A DNA stretch of 64,000 nucleotides from Dehalococcoidia bacterium (GTDB lineage: Bacteria > Chloroflexota > Dehalococcoidia > E44-bin15): NCBI GenBank assembly GCA_041649635.1, contig JBAZMV010000002.1, forward strand, positions 227,155 through 291,154, read 5' to 3'. Position 1 is the stretch's first letter. Every line of letters begins with the position of its first letter. The position numbers were made by a program, and so were the translations under genes. The notes below the pieces were generated by a model. That model saw only the letters and a list, made by a program, of their open reading frames with translations, had not been told where the DNA came from and ran no database searches. Positions 52,153 to 61,454 of the stretch are shown piece after piece.

Positions 52153-53259
52153 ATGATCATTGGTGTTCCATGTGAGATAAAGCCTGACGAGTACAGGGTG
52201 GCAATGCTGCCCGCAGGAGTCCAACTACTCACCGGAGACGGACATACGGTGCTTGTCGAAACAGGCGCGGGGCTGGGCAGCGGCTTCGATGACAAAGAGT
52301 ACGCGCATGCCGGAGCGAAACTGGTAAAATCGTCCGCCGAGGTATTTTCGCGCTCCGATATGATAGTTAAGGTCAAGGAGCCGCAGCCCGGCGAGATAAA
52401 GAAGCTGCGCCGGGGACAAATCGTCTTCTGTTATTTCCACTTCGCCGCCTCGCGCGAGCTCACCGAGGCGTGTCTCAAATCGAAAATCATCGCGGTCGCC
52501 TACGAGACCCTGCGCGACGATAAAGGACGTTTGCCGTTGCTTACGCCGATGAGCGAGGTGGCCGGCAAGATGGCGGTTCAAGAAGGCGCCAAGTATCTGG
52601 AGAAGTCAATGAACGGGCGCGGCATACTGCTCGGCGGCGTTTGCGGTGTGGAGCCGGCCAATGTTCTCATCCTGGGGGGAGGGATGGTCGGCACGGCCGC
52701 AGCGCGCACCGCCGCGGGGCTGGGGGCCAACGTTATCATCATGGATACGGATATCGACCGTCTCAGGTACCTGGATGAGACCATGCCGCATAACGTCACT
52801 ACCATCTGCTTCGACCCCCAAGCTGTAGAGCGCTATGCCGTCTGGGCCGATCTGGTAATCGGAGCGATTCTGATCCCCGGCGCGAAAGCGCCCAGGCTCA
52901 TCAAGCGGCAGCTGTTGAAGAAGATGAAGAATGGAACCGTTATAGTGGATGTGAGCATAGACCAGGGAGGCTGCTTTGAAACGAGCCGCGCTACGACGCA
53001 CCACGATCCGACCTACATCATAGACGGCGTGGTACACTACTGCGTAGGCAATATGCCCGGAGCTGTGAGCAGGACCAGCAGCCACGCGCTGTGCAATTCC
53101 ACGCTGCCGTATTGCCGCGAGATCGCCGGTTTGGGCATTGTTCGATTCGCCCACCTGAGTCCGGGACGCGCCGCCGCGATAAATATGCGGAACGGTAAAA
53201 TCGTAAATGCTGCTGTGGCCGCGGTTTTCCCCGACCTGCCTCATCTGAAAATATTATAA
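52153..53259 (+). CDS. ald: alanine dehydrogenase
   Basis: 368 residues, the usual length. NAD-linked interconversion of alanine with pyruvate and ammonia. Visible: GVPCEIKPDEYRVAMLPAGV, the substrate Lys in MIVKVKEPQPGEI, the catalytic His in YFHFAASRELT, the NAD-binding LILGGGMVGTAAARTAAGLGANV and MPGAVSRTSSHALCNSTLPY. It follows a small membrane zinc-ribbon protein and precedes aspS. Confidence 0.95.
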   Translation: MIIGVPCEIKPDEYRVAMLPAGVQLLTGDGHTVLVETGAGLGSGFDDKEYAHAGAKLVKSSAEVFSRSDMIVKVKEPQPGEIKKLRRGQIVFCYFHFAASRELTEACLKSKIIAVAYETLRDDKGRLPLLTPMSEVAGKMAVQEGAKYLEKSMNGRGILLGGVCGVEPANVLILGGGMVGTAAARTAAGLGANVIIMDTDIDRLRYLDETMPHNVTTICFDPQAVERYAVWADLVIGAILIPGAKAPRLIKRQLLKKMKNGTVIVDVSIDQGGCFETSRATTHHDPTYIIDGVVHYCVGNMPGAVSRTSSHALCNSTLPYCREIAGLGIVRFAHLSPGRAAAINMRNGKIVNAAVAAVFPDLPHLKIL

Positions 53260-53325
53260 TGAATTAGAGACTTCTTAACGGTGAAGCGCAATTCTTTAAT
53301 AGCTTGAACAGAAAGGGAGATTCTC

Positions 53326-55446
53326 ATGCTTTTTTCCGAACGCATCTTTTGCGGGCAGTTGACCGGGAACGATATCGGACGCAAGGTTCTTCTTGCCGGC
53401 TGGGTGGATGCATATAGGGATCACGGCGGATTACTGTTCATACACCTGCGCGACCGCAGCGGGATTATGCAGATTGTTTTCAGCCCGGAAGTCGCGCCGG
53501 CCGATGTGTGCCGGGAGGCGGCCTTACTGCGTTCCGAATACTGCATCGCGATCAGGGGCGAGGTAAAAAGGCGGCTTTCTGGTACAGAAAACACAAACAT
53601 CGAAACGGGAAATATCGAAGTCATGGTCGATGAGCTGACCGTGCTTTCCGAATCGGACTCGCTGCCTTTCGCCATCTCCGACAAAGCTATGGTTGCCGGC
53701 TCGACATCCGCAGGCGCAGACAACGTGGCTGAAGACCTGCGGCTTCAGTATCGATATTTGGACATCCGCCGTCCTTCGATGCGGAACAATCTGATCGCGC
53801 GGCATCGCATCTTTCAATGCGTACGGGAATTTCTGGATTCGCGGGGATTCGTGGAGATCGAAACGCCCGTATTGACGGCCAGCACACCCGAGGGCGCGCG
53901 CGATTACCTGGTGCCCAGCCGCGTCCATCAGCAGAGCTTTTACGCCCTGCCCCAGTCGCCGCAGCTCTTCAAACAGCTGCTCATGATCGGCGGCATGGAA
54001 CGCTACTTTCAACTGGCGCGCTGCTTCCGCGACGAAGACCTGCGCCCCAACCGTCAGCCGGAATTCACCCAGCTCGATATCGAAGCGTCTTTCATCGACG
54101 AGGAGTTTCTCTACGAACTGGTTGAGGAACTCACGGTTAAGATGTTTGACGTTGGCGGAATCGCGCTCCCCCGGCCTTTCCCCCGCATAACTTATAAAGA
54201 AGCGATGGACACCACAGGTTCCGATAAGCCGGATCTGCGTTTCGGCCTGCGCTTTGTAGATGTGACCGATGTATTTTCTCAAACCAATTACGCGATATTC
54301 CGACAGGTTCTGCAGCGCGGCGGCTGCATCAAGGGCATAAATATCAAAGGACAGTCGGACAAGCTCAGCAAGAATGTGCTGCAGAATGAATACGCCAAAG
54401 AGATCGTGCCGTCGTTGGGCGCCAAGGGCATGACCTGGATGCGCGCCGCAGGCGGGAAACTGGAATCCAATATCGTCCAGTATTTCAGCGGCGAAGAGAT
54501 GGAAGAACTGCGCGGAAGATTCGATGTAGTCGACGGGGATGTACTTATAATGATCGCCGATCCATCGTATGCCGTTGTAACGTCGGCGCTGGGCCAGCTG
54601 CGCCTGCACCTGGCGAATCGACTCGGCCTGATCCCGGCCGATAGCTTTTCTCCGGTCTGGGTCACCGAGTTTCCTCTGTTCGAGCCTACCGACGAGGGAG
54701 GCGTAACCTCGATCCATCATCCGTTCACCGCGCCGGACCGCGTCGATTTCGATCCGAAGAATGTTGAGGAACTGCTGACGCTGCATTCACGGGCATACGA
54801 TCTGGTGATGAACGGGGAGGAACTGGGCGGCGGAAGCATCCGCATCAACAACCGCAACGTGCAGCGAAAGATATTTGACGCGCTGGGGCTGACCGAGGAA
54901 GAAACAAAGGAGAGGTTCGGCTTTTTCCTGCGGGCTTTCGATTTCGGCGCACCGCCGCACGGCGGCCTGGCGCTGGGCATGGACCGGACGGTGTCGATGA
55001 TTCTGCAAACGCCGTCTATCCGCGAGGTTATCGCCTTCCCGAAAAACCGCAGCGCCGCCTGCCCCTTGACCGGGGCGCCCTCCGTTGTGAAGCGCGAGCA
55101 ACTGGCCGAACTGGGTCTGTTGAATCTGGGCGGACAGGATGTCCTGCCCGGGACAGCCGAAAAAGAAAACTTGATCGACCGTATTTCCTGGGTATCGCGC
55201 ATCGGCATTGCATCCGGGGAGCGCGCCTTGATGGAGGAGACCCTGGCGCAGGCTGAAGAGCTGGCCTTGCTCGCCGCTCAAAACGCGGGTAAAGAAGAGC
55301 CGGCCTATAACGTTGTGCCCATCGCCAACCGCACGCGTCCGGGGACTGAAGCAAAACGCTCGGAGCTATCCCAAACAGGACAATTATTCAAGAACGCGCC
55401 GTCGGTTAAGGGCAGCTATTTTAAAGTCGCCAGCATCCTGGAATAA
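53326..55446 (+). CDS. aspS: aspartyl-tRNA synthetase fused to GatC
   Basis: 706 residues against the usual 590. The first 590 are a bacterial-type AspRS: OB-fold, motif 2 region FRDEDLRPNRQPEFTQLDIE, insertion domain and motif 3 GLALGMDRTVSMI. Residues from about 605 are GatC-like (ENLIDRISWVSRIGIASGE to NAPSVKGSYFKVASILE), ending like free GatC. The fusion would tether AspRS to the GatCAB amidotransferase and supply Asp-tRNA(Asn) for amidation, which is inference. gatA and gatB follow immediately. Confidence 0.9.
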   Translation: MLFSERIFCGQLTGNDIGRKVLLAGWVDAYRDHGGLLFIHLRDRSGIMQIVFSPEVAPADVCREAALLRSEYCIAIRGEVKRRLSGTENTNIETGNIEVMVDELTVLSESDSLPFAISDKAMVAGSTSAGADNVAEDLRLQYRYLDIRRPSMRNNLIARHRIFQCVREFLDSRGFVEIETPVLTASTPEGARDYLVPSRVHQQSFYALPQSPQLFKQLLMIGGMERYFQLARCFRDEDLRPNRQPEFTQLDIEASFIDEEFLYELVEELTVKMFDVGGIALPRPFPRITYKEAMDTTGSDKPDLRFGLRFVDVTDVFSQTNYAIFRQVLQRGGCIKGINIKGQSDKLSKNVLQNEYAKEIVPSLGAKGMTWMRAAGGKLESNIVQYFSGEEMEELRGRFDVVDGDVLIMIADPSYAVVTSALGQLRLHLANRLGLIPADSFSPVWVTEFPLFEPTDEGGVTSIHHPFTAPDRVDFDPKNVEELLTLHSRAYDLVMNGEELGGGSIRINNRNVQRKIFDALGLTEEETKERFGFFLRAFDFGAPPHGGLALGMDRTVSMILQTPSIREVIAFPKNRSAACPLTGAPSVVKREQLAELGLLNLGGQDVLPGTAEKENLIDRISWVSRIGIASGERALMEETLAQAEELALLAAQNAGKEEPAYNVVPIANRTRPGTEAKRSELSQTGQLFKNAPSVKGSYFKVASILE

Positions 55447-55460
55447 GGGGAGACATCTTC

Positions 55461-56660
55461 ATGGATTCAGTTTTTTTCTATCGCAATCCGGAAGCCGCCG
55501 ACACAAAGGGCGGATGTTTGCAGGGATTGAAGATTGCGATCCAACCTAATATCTCAGCGGCGGGCTGGCCCGCGGATGCCGGTTCAAAAGCGCTGTCCGA
55601 TTTCACGGCATTGGAAGACGCGACAATCGTGCGGCGGCTGCGTCAAGCCGGAGCCGCTGTTTGCGGCTCAACGCGCATGAGTGAATTCGGCTTCGGCATG
55701 CAGGGCAGCAAAGCAGGCGCAGCACTTCAAGGTCAGGCGGCCGATGCCGAACTGGTTCTGGACCTGATGGGAGAGAGCCGTCTGGCTGCATCGCGTGCCG
55801 CCGTCTGCGGTTTCAAACCCAGCTACGGATTGGTATCGCGCTTCGGCCTTATCGGTCTGATTCCGTCGATGGAATGCTGCGGGCTGCTTTCAGGAAGCCT
55901 GGAAAACATTCGAGAGATACTGAAGACCATCGCCGGCCGGGACGAATTCGATTATTCACTACCCGATGAACAGGCTCCGGATTTTTCCCCGCAGAGTATC
56001 GATCCGCGGAAGACGACCATCGGTTTCATTGTGGAGGCGCAAAGCGCCTTACCTGCCGGGCAGCAAGAGCTGTTTCGCGCATCGATCGGTGAATTAGAAA
56101 AAGCGGGCTTTCCTCTGCGAGAGTTGTCCATGCCGGACTTCCCTCTATTTTCTCTCGTCCATAAGATCGTAGGCTCCGTGGAGGCTTCATCCTGCGCCGG
56201 ACGTTATGATTCGGTGCGTTACGGCCAACGCGCGCCGGGGGCCAGGAACTGGAACGACATGTACCTGCTCTCGCGCGGCGCTGCATTCGGCCCGCTATTA
56301 AAAAGCTATCTGTTTCAGGGCGCTTTTTTCCAGTTCGAGCGCTATAGCGCGTATGAAGATGCCTGCCGCATCCGGGCGCGTCTGCTTGCGGACATGCAGC
56401 GACTGACTTCGGAATCGGACTTTCTGGTTCTCCCGATGGTCGACATCGCCGGATCCGGCGATAGCGCTTTGCTGGCCGATACGTATGCTCAGTTCGCCAC
56501 AACGGCTTTTGCCAATGTGACCGGCCAGCCCGCACTGTATCTGCCGACGCCGGAAGGGGCTGCACACTCGGGATTTCAACTGGCGGGGCCCAGGCTCAGC
56601 GACGCGCATCTGCTCGCGCTGGGCGAACATCTCATGAACATACGCCGGGGAGGCAATTAG
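55461..56660 (+). CDS. gatA: GatA-like amidotransferase subunit, catalytically degenerate
   Basis: 399 residues against about 485 normally. The amidase signature scaffold is present (ALEDATIVRRLRQAGAAVCGSTRMSEF and VCGFKPSYGLVSRFGLI), so it is a true GatA relative. By eye the catalytic Lys aligns with Gln28 (IAIQPN) and the cis-Ser position with Lys84 (GSKAG); the nucleophile Ser may be Ser106 (MGES). The first 50 or so residues of GatA are missing. The protein may be structural only and the complex may use free ammonia. Start has GGGGAG upstream. AspS-GatC precedes; gatB follows. Confidence 0.82.
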   Translation: MDSVFFYRNPEAADTKGGCLQGLKIAIQPNISAAGWPADAGSKALSDFTALEDATIVRRLRQAGAAVCGSTRMSEFGFGMQGSKAGAALQGQAADAELVLDLMGESRLAASRAAVCGFKPSYGLVSRFGLIGLIPSMECCGLLSGSLENIREILKTIAGRDEFDYSLPDEQAPDFSPQSIDPRKTTIGFIVEAQSALPAGQQELFRASIGELEKAGFPLRELSMPDFPLFSLVHKIVGSVEASSCAGRYDSVRYGQRAPGARNWNDMYLLSRGAAFGPLLKSYLFQGAFFQFERYSAYEDACRIRARLLADMQRLTSESDFLVLPMVDIAGSGDSALLADTYAQFATTAFANVTGQPALYLPTPEGAAHSGFQLAGPRLSDAHLLALGEHLMNIRRGGN

Positions 56661-56662
56661 TT

Positions 56663-58099
56663 ATGGAATTCGAAGCGGTAATCGGATTGGAAATACACGT
56701 TGAACTCAATTGCGCGACCAAGATGTTTTGCGATTGTCCCAACCGTCCCGGCGACGAACCCAACGTCAATACCTGCCCGACATGCCTGTGGTTTCCGAGC
56801 GCCATGCCCCGGTTCAGCCGGGAGGCTCTGGAAAAAGCATCACTTTTATGTCTGGGACTGGGCGCCGAACTTCAGCCCAGGAGCGCATTTGACCAGAAGG
56901 TTTACTATTACCCGGATTTGCCCAAAGGCTTCCAATTATCTCAGGCTCATCTGCCTCTTTCTCGCGGCGGCGGAATCGACATCACGGATGAAAGCGGCAA
57001 GCCCAAAAGATTACGTATTCATCATATCCACATGGAGGAAGACGTCGCCAAATTGATGCATGAAATGGAAGGACGACTGCCGATAAGTCTGGTTGATTTC
57101 AACCGGGCCGGCGCGCCGCTTGTAGAGATCGTCACGGAGCCGGATTTCCGCACGCCCTATGAGGCGATGGAGTTCCTCAAGGCACTGCGCACACAGGTGC
57201 GTTACGTTGGATCCTCCGAGTGCAGCATGGAGAACGGCACGATGCGCGTCGATGCCAATATCTCCATACGTCCGCGGGGAAGCACGGAGATGAACACCAA
57301 GGTGGAAGTTAAAAACATGAATTCCGTCCGCCACGTAGGCGACGCCATAGCGTACGAGATAGGCCGCCAAACAGCGGACGTACAGGCGGGCGAAGACGTG
57401 ATTCTGCATACCCGTCTCTGGGACCCGGACAAAAAAGTCACTCTCCCGATGCGCGCCAAGTTTGAAGGCCCGTGTGTTCCCGACCCCTCGGTTCCGGTCA
57501 TCGAGCTGTCGCCAGACTGGATCGAGAAGATGCGTTTACGCCTTCCTGAAATGCCCGCAGCAAGGACCGAGCGTTTCATAAAACAGCACGGACTTACCGG
57601 TGAAGAGGCAAGATTCCTAAGTTCCGATCCGGAGGTCGCGGTTTATTTTGAGGCCGTGATCGGGCAGGGGATTGCGCCGCGCACGGCCATGCACTGGCTC
57701 ACCACGCAACTGCTGCCGGCCGTGAAGGAACGTCAGCAGGAACTCAGCAGTTCAACTGTGACCCCAAGCCGATTTGCCGCGCTGCTCAATATGCTTGCGA
57801 AGGACGAGATCAACGCCAACGCGGCGCGTGAGGTGCTTGCCCTTTTGTTTGATACTGATGAAGCACCGGAATCCATCGTGAGCGCTCGTGGATTCAAGCA
57901 GGTTTCTGATACGTCAGCCCTCGATTCGCTGATCGATAAGGTGCTGGGAGAACAGGCGGCGGCCGTAAACGATGTCAGGAACGGCCAGGGTAAAGCCATG
58001 GGTTTTCTGGTCGGACAGGTTATGCAAGCTTCTGGCGGCAAAGCCAATCCAAAGATAATACGCGAGTTGCTCGCAAAAAAACTTGGGGCCACCTCATAG
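56663..58099 (+). CDS. gatB: aspartyl/glutamyl-tRNA amidotransferase subunit B
   Basis: 478 residues, normal length. GatB phosphorylates and then amidates Asp-tRNA(Asn) or Glu-tRNA(Gln). Signature segments: GLEIHVELNCATKMFCDCPN (start), CPTCLWFPSAMP, DQKVYYYPDLPKGFQLSQAHLP, SLVDFNRAGAPLVEIVTEPD, and the C-terminal YqeY-like tail domain with GQVMQASGGKANPKIIRELL. The catalytic half looks intact, in contrast with gatA 2 bp upstream. Confidence 0.95.
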   Translation: MEFEAVIGLEIHVELNCATKMFCDCPNRPGDEPNVNTCPTCLWFPSAMPRFSREALEKASLLCLGLGAELQPRSAFDQKVYYYPDLPKGFQLSQAHLPLSRGGGIDITDESGKPKRLRIHHIHMEEDVAKLMHEMEGRLPISLVDFNRAGAPLVEIVTEPDFRTPYEAMEFLKALRTQVRYVGSSECSMENGTMRVDANISIRPRGSTEMNTKVEVKNMNSVRHVGDAIAYEIGRQTADVQAGEDVILHTRLWDPDKKVTLPMRAKFEGPCVPDPSVPVIELSPDWIEKMRLRLPEMPAARTERFIKQHGLTGEEARFLSSDPEVAVYFEAVIGQGIAPRTAMHWLTTQLLPAVKERQQELSSSTVTPSRFAALLNMLAKDEINANAAREVLALLFDTDEAPESIVSARGFKQVSDTSALDSLIDKVLGEQAAAVNDVRNGQGKAMGFLVGQVMQASGGKANPKIIRELLAKKLGATS

Positions 58100-58236
58100 A
58101 CAGGGAACGCTTCGCTGGCGGCACTTATACGGTCCGACGGAGATTCTTATATAAATCTCAGGTACAAGTTCGTCGATATGATTCTGCACAGAAAATACGC
58201 CAATAAATCTGCTTTCCAGCAACCCCCATAACAAAG

Positions 58237-58950
58237 CTATTTTTTCATGGACTTTATCTTCTTAGTGATCTCCTCGAACTGTGGAGAGGGCTTAGCTGTT
58301 CCAGCCGTGCTCTTATCTATGGCATCAGCGATACCCTGTATTCTTTCCGCCGGGACTGAAGCGACTATTATGTTTTCATCCCATTCCGCCATCCTTCTTG
58401 CGCTTATGTCCCCGGCAGTAATATTGAAATTGCCTGATACAAGCGGATAGGTTATAGAGCCCCAGCAAAGCGACCCCCTCATTTCAAAAGAGGGTGTCTT
58501 GCCATCCCAGAATTGATACAGCGTAACAAGTCTTGACACCTGCTCCGCATTCACGAGAAAAATGATTAAATCAGGCGCGAATATATCCTTAGCAATAGGA
58601 TATAGATATACCTTGCCGCCAATTCCTGAAGGCGGCTTAGCCAATTTTTCGGATTCAAACATCGATCTCATCGCCGTCTTAACATCACACCACAGCTTTT
58701 CACCTTCAACGAGCATCTTAAGCGGTATCTTTCCTGTTTCATTGAGTCCAAGATAACGCTTTCCCCCGGGACAAACGCAGGTCTCATTGGAGAGCATTAC
58801 CACTTCGCCGCCGGCCGCTTCCAATATACCATTACATACCGTATGAGGCCCCTCGGCCAATTTAACTTCAGGTGATTCGTCTGTGTATTTCACTCCGACA
58901 GCTTCTCTTTCTATACCCAATGCCATCCTGATTTTCTTGACAGCCTCCAC
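58237..58950 (-). CDS. DUF169 family protein
   Basis: 237 residues. The family pattern includes GIEREAVGVKYTDE, CNGILEAAGGEVVMLSNETCVCPGGKRYLGL and LIIFLVNAEQVSRLVTLYQFWDG. Cys in NETCVCPGG is conserved in DUF169 and may bind a metal or cofactor. Function is unknown. 58100-58236 holds no gene. Confidence 0.8.
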   Translation of the reverse strand: MEAVKKIRMALGIEREAVGVKYTDESPEVKLAEGPHTVCNGILEAAGGEVVMLSNETCVCPGGKRYLGLNETGKIPLKMLVEGEKLWCDVKTAMRSMFESEKLAKPPSGIGGKVYLYPIAKDIFAPDLIIFLVNAEQVSRLVTLYQFWDGKTPSFEMRGSLCWGSITYPLVSGNFNITAGDISARRMAEWDENIIVASVPAERIQGIADAIDKSTAGTAKPSPQFEEITKKIKSMKK

Positions 58951-59093
58951 TTTTCACCCCTTTCAGAGACGAAGAAATCTCAATATTTTGTCTCGCTACC
59001 CGTAGTATCATAGGATTGCCTCAATATAACATACATCTCAGATAGCATAAAGACAACACCGATTAGCGGTCTTTCTGCACTATGCATTTACGA

Positions 59094-59170
59094 TGGTACG
59101 CCCGGTGGGATTCGAACCCACGACCCTCGGTTCCGAAGACCGATGCTCTAATCCGCTGAGCTACGGGCGC
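59094..59170 (-). tRNA. tRNA-Arg (anticodon UCG), CCA encoded
   Basis: Cloverleaf with acceptor GCGCCCG / CGGGCGT, D-arm TAGCTCAGCGGATTAGAGC, anticodon stem TCGGT / ACCGA with loop CTTCGGA (anticodon TCG), T-loop GGTTCGAATCC and encoded CCA. It adjoins the integrase on its 5' side. Confidence 0.95.
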
Positions 59171-59232
59171 AAGTGCTAAATTAAAGCTAAAATAAGTTGA
59201 TAGACACCTATTTGTAATTAGACATAACTATT

Positions 59233-59252
59233 TTTGCTAATAATTTGCTAAT
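59233..59252. repeat. two TTTGCTAAT direct repeats at the element edge
   Basis: TTTGCTAAT at 59233-59241 and 59244-59252, 11 bp apart (one helical turn), overlapping the integrase stop codon. Possible arm-type binding sites for the recombinase next to an attachment site; no copy at a second end is visible. Confidence 0.35.
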
Positions 59253-60417
59253 GAACATTCTCAACACTCTTATCTTTAGCGTCGTTATTATACTTGGTGA
59301 TAAATGCTTCGTCAAAACGCACAGCAGCGGCCTCTTGAAGTCCAGGAGTAACATGACTATAAATGTCAAAAGTAACGGCTATATTAGCATGCCCGAGCCG
59401 CTCCTGAACTATCTTGGGATGTACGCCTTGCTTCAACATCATTGAAGCGTGAGTATGCCTTGCATCGTGAAACCTTATAGGTTTCAAACCGGAATGACGA
59501 ACCAGCCTGATCCAGGAATGTGTTACTGTATTTGGGAGGAAGGGCTTCCCATCTGGATGGCTGAAGACTAAATCATCATCTTCTAATCGTATCCCCATCA
59601 TAAACCGTTCCAGCTTTTGTTTCTCATAGTGCTCTCTGAGGACTAACGTAGCCGATGGCGGCAAAGATATCGTGCGTCTTGACTTAGCTGTCTTCGTAGG
59701 TCTAAAGATAACAGTCCCGTCCCTTAAACAATGCAAACTTCGACTCACATAGATTTGACTAAGAATCAAGTCTACATCTCTCCAGCGCAGGGCAAGCAAC
59801 TCAGAACGTCTCATACCGGTGAAAAGGGCTGTATAGAACAGCGCATGATATGGAGTGTTCTTAACGACATCAAGAAACCGAATAATATCATCTTCCTTCC
59901 AAGTCTGCATATCAGTTTTTTCAATCCTGGGAGATTTAACAGCATCGGCAACATTCCTTGATAATACCCCCCACTCTACAGCTGTCTGTAAGGCTTTGTG
60001 TAAAGCTGTGTGATGATGCCTAACTGTTTGGCCGCTAAGTCCTCCAGACAGTTTTTGGGAGTAATACTTCTGGATATGTTCAGGTTTCAACTGAGATAGA
60101 GCCATATTGCCAATTGAAGGAATAATATGATGGTTCATTATATGCTCATATCCTTCAGCTGTTCGCGGAGCAACATTGGTCCATGCGTAGTCTTTTATCC
60201 AACGTGTAAGGTATTCTGCCACAGTGGTCTTATTAGGTTTTATCAATGTGCCGGTATCGAGTTGATGTAACAGGTCAGCCAGCTTCTTTTCCGCATCCTT
60301 TTTTGTGCCTTTTACACTAATCCATTGCTGTTTAGGCTTTCCAGTAGTAAGATCGACGCCCGTACTGAGTACTATTGCCCAGCTATTCTTTCCTCTCTTC
60401 CTAATGTGTCCTCTCAT
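59248..60417 (-). CDS. int: phage-type tyrosine recombinase (integrase)
   Basis: 389 residues. N-terminal arm-binding domain (GHIRKRGKNSWAIVLSTG), core-binding domain, then the catalytic domain with GMRRSELLALRW (Arg I), SRRTISLP, HDARHTHASMML (His-x-x-Arg) and LGHANIAVTFDIYSHV (His and the nucleophile Tyr). This is the Int/Tn916-like layout. It lies 77 bp from tRNA-Arg and reads toward it, so a tRNA-linked integrative element starts here. Confidence 0.9.
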   Translation of the reverse strand: MRGHIRKRGKNSWAIVLSTGVDLTTGKPKQQWISVKGTKKDAEKKLADLLHQLDTGTLIKPNKTTVAEYLTRWIKDYAWTNVAPRTAEGYEHIMNHHIIPSIGNMALSQLKPEHIQKYYSQKLSGGLSGQTVRHHHTALHKALQTAVEWGVLSRNVADAVKSPRIEKTDMQTWKEDDIIRFLDVVKNTPYHALFYTALFTGMRRSELLALRWRDVDLILSQIYVSRSLHCLRDGTVIFRPTKTAKSRRTISLPPSATLVLREHYEKQKLERFMMGIRLEDDDLVFSHPDGKPFLPNTVTHSWIRLVRHSGLKPIRFHDARHTHASMMLKQGVHPKIVQERLGHANIAVTFDIYSHVTPGLQEAAAVRFDEAFITKYNNDAKDKSVENVH

Positions 60418-60475
60418 TTCTACTCCTATGCCAGTTATCGAAGTTGTCTTTAATCACCTGATTTGAGCGTCATAA

Positions 60476-60880
60476 CTAATTCTCACGTGATTCTCGACGG
60501 CGTCTTCTATACTCCTCAAGAAACTGATCAAATTTCTCTCTTCCTAGTTGACGCTCAATAACGGAGAAAAACCATAACCAGGTCTCACACTCCATATTGT
60601 GCCCGTCGTCGCGGGTTTGCCATAGTATTGGTATAAGTCCGGATGCAACAGTTTGTAAAACCATATCCTCGTTTTGCGTTAACGCCTTTTTGCTCTGGTC
60701 TATCACTAGTTGGCTCAGTTTCTCGCGGTTAAGATTCTTACGCCACTTATCTAAAATCCTAAGACTAGGAGGTTCAACATTGAAAGTTTCTTGTATATCA
60801 TGCTGAATCTGCTTCCATTTCTTACCGGCCGCTCGTTCATCCAGAGCAAATAATTTAACTTCAACACTATATCTCTGCAT
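60476..60880 (-). CDS. hypothetical protein of the integrative element
   Basis: 134 residues. Basic, mostly helical; an N-terminal region with KLFALDERAAGKKWKQIQHDI looks like a helix-turn-helix similar to transposase/Rha-type domains, then a WKW-rich region. Not recognised. The ATG at 60880 has GGAGG upstream; the earlier TTG is rejected. Divergent from the excisionase. Confidence 0.6.
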   Translation of the reverse strand: MQRYSVEVKLFALDERAAGKKWKQIQHDIQETFNVEPPSLRILDKWRKNLNREKLSQLVIDQSKKALTQNEDMVLQTVASGLIPILWQTRDDGHNMECETWLWFFSVIERQLGREKFDQFLEEYRRRRRESREN

Positions 60881-60918
60881 CTTTGCCTCCAATTAGTTCT
60901 GATATTGCATATTACACC

Positions 60919-60947
60919 TTGACTTAGTAAAATTACTGCTGTATGCT
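60919..60947 (+). promoter_or_regulatory. sigma-70-type promoter for the excisionase unit
   Basis: TTGACT at 60919-60924, a 17-bp spacer and TATGCT at 60942-60947, about 85 bp before the excisionase ATG. Confidence 0.5.
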
Positions 60948-61033
60948 AATCTCGAATGATAAGGCTTAACTAAGAGTATGCACATATAGTAACATAAATG
61001 TGCAGATTCTGTCAAGGGGGATAGGGTGATGTC

Positions 61034-61237
61034 ATGAAAAGTGAAAAGATGACACTGAATGTTGAAGAAGCGGCCAAGCTACTTGGCATCAGCCGAAATT
61101 TGGCCTACCAACTTGCTCGTGAAGGCAAATTGCCGACTATACGTTTTGGTCGCCGGATGCTAGTTCCCTGTCGTGCCTTGGAACGTATGTTGGACGTGGA
61201 TCTATATAGAGAGGAGAAGTCTAATGTCGAGAATTAA
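61034..61237 (+). CDS. excisionase-type helix-turn-helix protein
   Basis: 67 residues: LNVEEAAKLLGISRNLAYQLAREGKLPTIRFGRRMLVP, the MerR-like winged HTH of the TIGR01764/excisionase class. It controls excision direction together with the integrase at 59248 in related elements. Overlaps the next gene by 14 bp. Confidence 0.85.
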   Translation: MKSEKMTLNVEEAAKLLGISRNLAYQLAREGKLPTIRFGRRMLVPCRALERMLDVDLYREEKSNVEN

Positions 61238-61436
61238 AAAGAAAGAAGTAGTATCGTGCCATTCTAAAATTGTAGTAAAAAAAGAACTGCGCATAAACAT
61301 TAGTTCTCACGAGGAGGGACTGCGTGCACTGGCCCGAATCATCGCTCGTACCTATATGCGCGATATGCGAGAGAAAACCGCGAAGAAGGATGCAAAACAG
61401 TCACAAACTGAAGGACGAGAAAAGGATCCGGAATAA
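61224..61436 (+). CDS. small basic protein of unknown function
   Basis: 70 residues, very Lys/Arg-rich with a helical middle (LRALARIIARTYMRDM). ATG at 61224 has GAGGAG upstream, and the gene overlaps the excisionase. Possibly a DNA-binding accessory protein. Confidence 0.55.
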   Translation: MSRIKKKEVVSCHSKIVVKKELRINISSHEEGLRALARIIARTYMRDMREKTAKKDAKQSQTEGREKDPE

Positions 61437-61454
61437 TAATAAAGGAGGAAAGAC

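Noticed and set aside
53524..54786. 420-codon minus-strand frame opposite aspS
   Set aside because: It mirrors the strongly conserved AspRS frame and has no recognisable domain.
59171..59247. Classic tRNA 3'-end attachment site for the integrase element
   Set aside because: The integrase lies on the 5' side of tRNA-Arg and no repeat of the tRNA end is visible, so the site is not claimed.
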